Assembly: GCA_030524065.1 (NCBI GenBank) | Contig: JAUNHF010000010.1 | Coordinates: 1 to 15,247 of the forward strand | Reading direction: 5' to 3' | DNA: 15,247 nt | Source: Deinococcus sp. | GTDB lineage: Bacteria > Deinococcota > Deinococci > Deinococcales > Deinococcaceae | Shown: piece after piece, positions 13,595 through 15,247 of the stretch | Layout: each line of letters opens with the position of its first letter | Numbering within the stretch: position 1 is the stretch's first letter | Program-made: the position numbers and the translations under genes | The notes under the pieces: model-generated | Told to the model about the DNA's origin: nothing | The model's database searches: none | What the model saw: only the letters and a program-made list of their open reading frames with translations

Positions 13595-15247
13595 TTAGGG
13601 ACCGAGCAGCGGCACGGCCCAGCCGTTTTTGTTCCGCTCCAGCAGGGTGTTGAATTCGCTGCCCGGTAGCCCCACGCTAAAGCGGTAGCGCCCCTGCGAG
13701 AAGTCGGCTTCGGCCTGCGCGCCCCAGCAGCAGCGGTCCAGCGTAAGTGCCACCACCGGCAGCGGCAGGCCCGGCTCCTGCAACTCGCCGTCTACCCAGG
13801 TGAACACCTGATTGAGCCGGCCCGTCAGGTACAGGTCGGTCTGGGGGTTGGGTTCAAATTTGACCCCCACCGCCAGCGGACTAAAGCTGAGGCGGTCGGT
13901 GGCGATGTCGTCCGGGTAGGGGCCGCTGCGGGTGCGGGCATAAGCCACCTCGCCCGCCAGCGAAACCCGGTCGCCGGCCTGCCAGCCCCCGCCCAGGCTC
14001 AGCTGGACCAGTTCGCTGCGGCGCTGCTCCAGTCCCGGCAGGTTGTAGGTGCCGCTAACGCGCAGGCGCTCGCCCGGCTCGGTGGACGTGTAGCTGGCCC
14101 GCAGCGCCGGCTCGGTCCAGAAGCCACGGCGCAGGTCAAAGGGACCGCCGTAAGCCACTTCCCAGTTGTTGGCGCGGCCCGAGCCCTGGGTGCCCACGCT
14201 CAAGGTCACGCGGCCACTGTCCTTGGCGCTCTGCGGCGGGTTCATGTTCAGCGAGTGGCTGGCCTCGAACGCGTACTGCCCGCGCCAGAGGACGCGCGTA
14301 TTGCCGGTCCACAGGTCGGTGATCAGGTTCAGGCGCTGCGCCGTGCTGAAGGTGACGGGGTTCAGCACCGCGTCGTATCCCTTGGTCATGGTGGCGTTGA
14401 CTCCGATTTCGCGCAGTTCCGGCGTCACGATGTTGTGGGTGGCGTACACGCTGATGTTGTCGGTGCGGTAGTCGCCCGTCACTGTGGCCCGCACTGTCAG
14501 CGGCTGAAAGCCGCCCCGGTCGGTGTAGCCCCAGGTGGTACTCAGGGCCAGCCGTTCCAACCAGGCGTAGGCCCGCTGGTTGCGCAGCTGCTCGGCCTCT
14601 TGGGGGGTCAGCGGGCGCTCGGGCGTGGGCGTGCGGACCGGCGTAAACCCGCCGCCCAGGGTAGAATTCAGCGTCCAGCGCTCCAGGCGGCCCGTATAAA
14701 AGTTGTGATTCAGGTCACTGCTCAGCTGCACGGGATAGCGGTTGACCCGCACTCCAAACGTCGTGGCGGCTTGCCGGTCGCTCTCCGCCAGCAGGTCATG
14801 GGTGTGCGAGACGCTGAAGGTGGCACCGTCCGTGGGCACCAGGGTCAGGGCCGCGGTCTGCGGGGCGCTCAGGCGCCGGCCCGACAGCCGGTCAAAGGCA
14901 AAGGGGCTGGTTCCCTCGTAGCGCAGGTAACCCGAAGTCAGGCTGAGGCTGTTGCGGTCCTCTTGCCCAATGCGCTGGTTCAGCCGGGCTTCTACGCTCA
15001 GGTCCACCGTGCGCGCACCCGTGCCGTAATAGCGGCCAGTAAAGCGGTTTCGCACGCTGAATTCGGCGCCGTCCCACAGCGGGCGGGCGTAGCTGAGATC
15101 GTGCTGCTCTTCTAAGCGGCTGGTGGTGATATTGGCCCCCTGGCGGACCGCGCTGGGCGAGTCGGGGTTGGAAGCGGCGGTGTACTGCCCGGCGGTCAGC
15201 CGCACGTCGGCGCTCAGGCCGCCGCTGCGGTAGGGCTTGGGGTCAAT
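13595..15247 (-). CDS. Outer-membrane beta-barrel, LptD/OstA-like C-terminal domain (partial)
   Basis: The frame is open through the right edge, so the true start and N-terminus lie outside; 550 residues are visible. A GTG at 15205 is only an internal codon, since the reading frame continues as a beta-strand sequence upstream. The visible part is a succession of amphipathic strands separated by turns (for example NHNFYTGRLERW, GYTDRGGFQPL, RVTLSVGTQGSG and DRVSLAGEVAYA), as in a large outer-membrane barrel. Near the end, LDRCCWGAQAEADFSQGRYR contains an adjacent Cys pair followed by Trp (13724-13732). This is the CCW signature of the LptD C-terminus, whose cysteines form structural disulfides in E. 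coli. LptD exports lipopolysaccharide in proteobacteria, but Deinococcus makes none, so the cargo is open. It is followed by a lipoprotein gene. Confidence 0.7.
   Translation of the reverse strand: MDPKPYRSGGLSADVRLTAGQYTAASNPDSPSAVRQGANITTSRLEEQHDLSYARPLWDGAEFSVRNRFTGRYYGTGARTVDLSVEARLNQRIGQEDRNSLSLTSGYLRYEGTSPFAFDRLSGRRLSAPQTAALTLVPTDGATFSVSHTHDLLAESDRQAATTFGVRVNRYPVQLSSDLNHNFYTGRLERWTLNSTLGGGFTPVRTPTPERPLTPQEAEQLRNQRAYAWLERLALSTTWGYTDRGGFQPLTVRATVTGDYRTDNISVYATHNIVTPELREIGVNATMTKGYDAVLNPVTFSTAQRLNLITDLWTGNTRVLWRGQYAFEASHSLNMNPPQSAKDSGRVTLSVGTQGSGRANNWEVAYGGPFDLRRGFWTEPALRASYTSTEPGERLRVSGTYNLPGLEQRRSELVQLSLGGGWQAGDRVSLAGEVAYARTRSGPYPDDIATDRLSFSPLAVGVKFEPNPQTDLYLTGRLNQVFTWVDGELQEPGLPLPVVALTLDRCCWGAQAEADFSQGRYRFSVGLPGSEFNTLLERNKNGWAVPLLGP

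Noticed and set aside
13595..15205. Complete barrel gene starting with GTG at 15205
   Set aside because: The frame is open to the window edge and the upstream codons continue the strand pattern, so the gene is cut by the edge.

Overview
This window is high-GC bacterial DNA, probably from a Deinococcus or a close relative. I infer this from the GC content, from the mix of Shine-Dalgarno starts and starts that sit 5-7 nt after a TANNNT box (the leaderless pattern reported as common in Deinococcus), and from the gene set. No 16S or other species marker is present, so the genus is inference.

Layout, left to right. A RocB-type M20 peptidase (157-1890, +) converges on a small Rieske ferredoxin (2003-2311, -). 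The Rieske gene is divergent from a long metzincin-like zinc-protease lipoprotein (2469-4511, +), which ends in a strong terminator. A secreted protein with Spy-like features follows (4603-5214, +), and a bidirectional terminator separates it from prs, the PRPP synthase (5327-6361, -). Upstream of prs is a 302-bp non-coding stretch with a long hairpin and a 14-bp-period repeat. Next come three minus-strand genes that look consecutive: methylmalonyl-CoA epimerase (7993-8451), a membrane protein that probably starts at CTG inside the epimerase tail (7067-7996), and a small acidic protein (6664-7035). Upstream lies speA, arginine decarboxylase (8553-10655, -), with a clear promoter and a long leader. 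Then come a GNAT acetyltransferase (10801-11334, -) and tRNA-Asp(GTC) (11413-11488, -) with its own promoter and terminator. A class I methyltransferase (11573-12313, +) converges on a probable operon of a beta-barrel protein carrying an LptD-type CCW motif (13595 to beyond the right edge, -) and a beta-propeller-like lipoprotein (12425-13534, -).

Most genes are housekeeping and their neighbours are functionally mixed. The recurring theme is the cell envelope: two lipoproteins, one exported small protein, one multi-span membrane protein and one outer-membrane barrel. The most unusual items are the LptD-like barrel paired with a large lipoprotein, the metzincin lipoprotein, the membrane protein with a likely CTG start coupled to the epimerase, the repeat array upstream of prs, and the number of leaderless-type starts. 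No CRISPR array, transposon, prophage or rRNA was seen.
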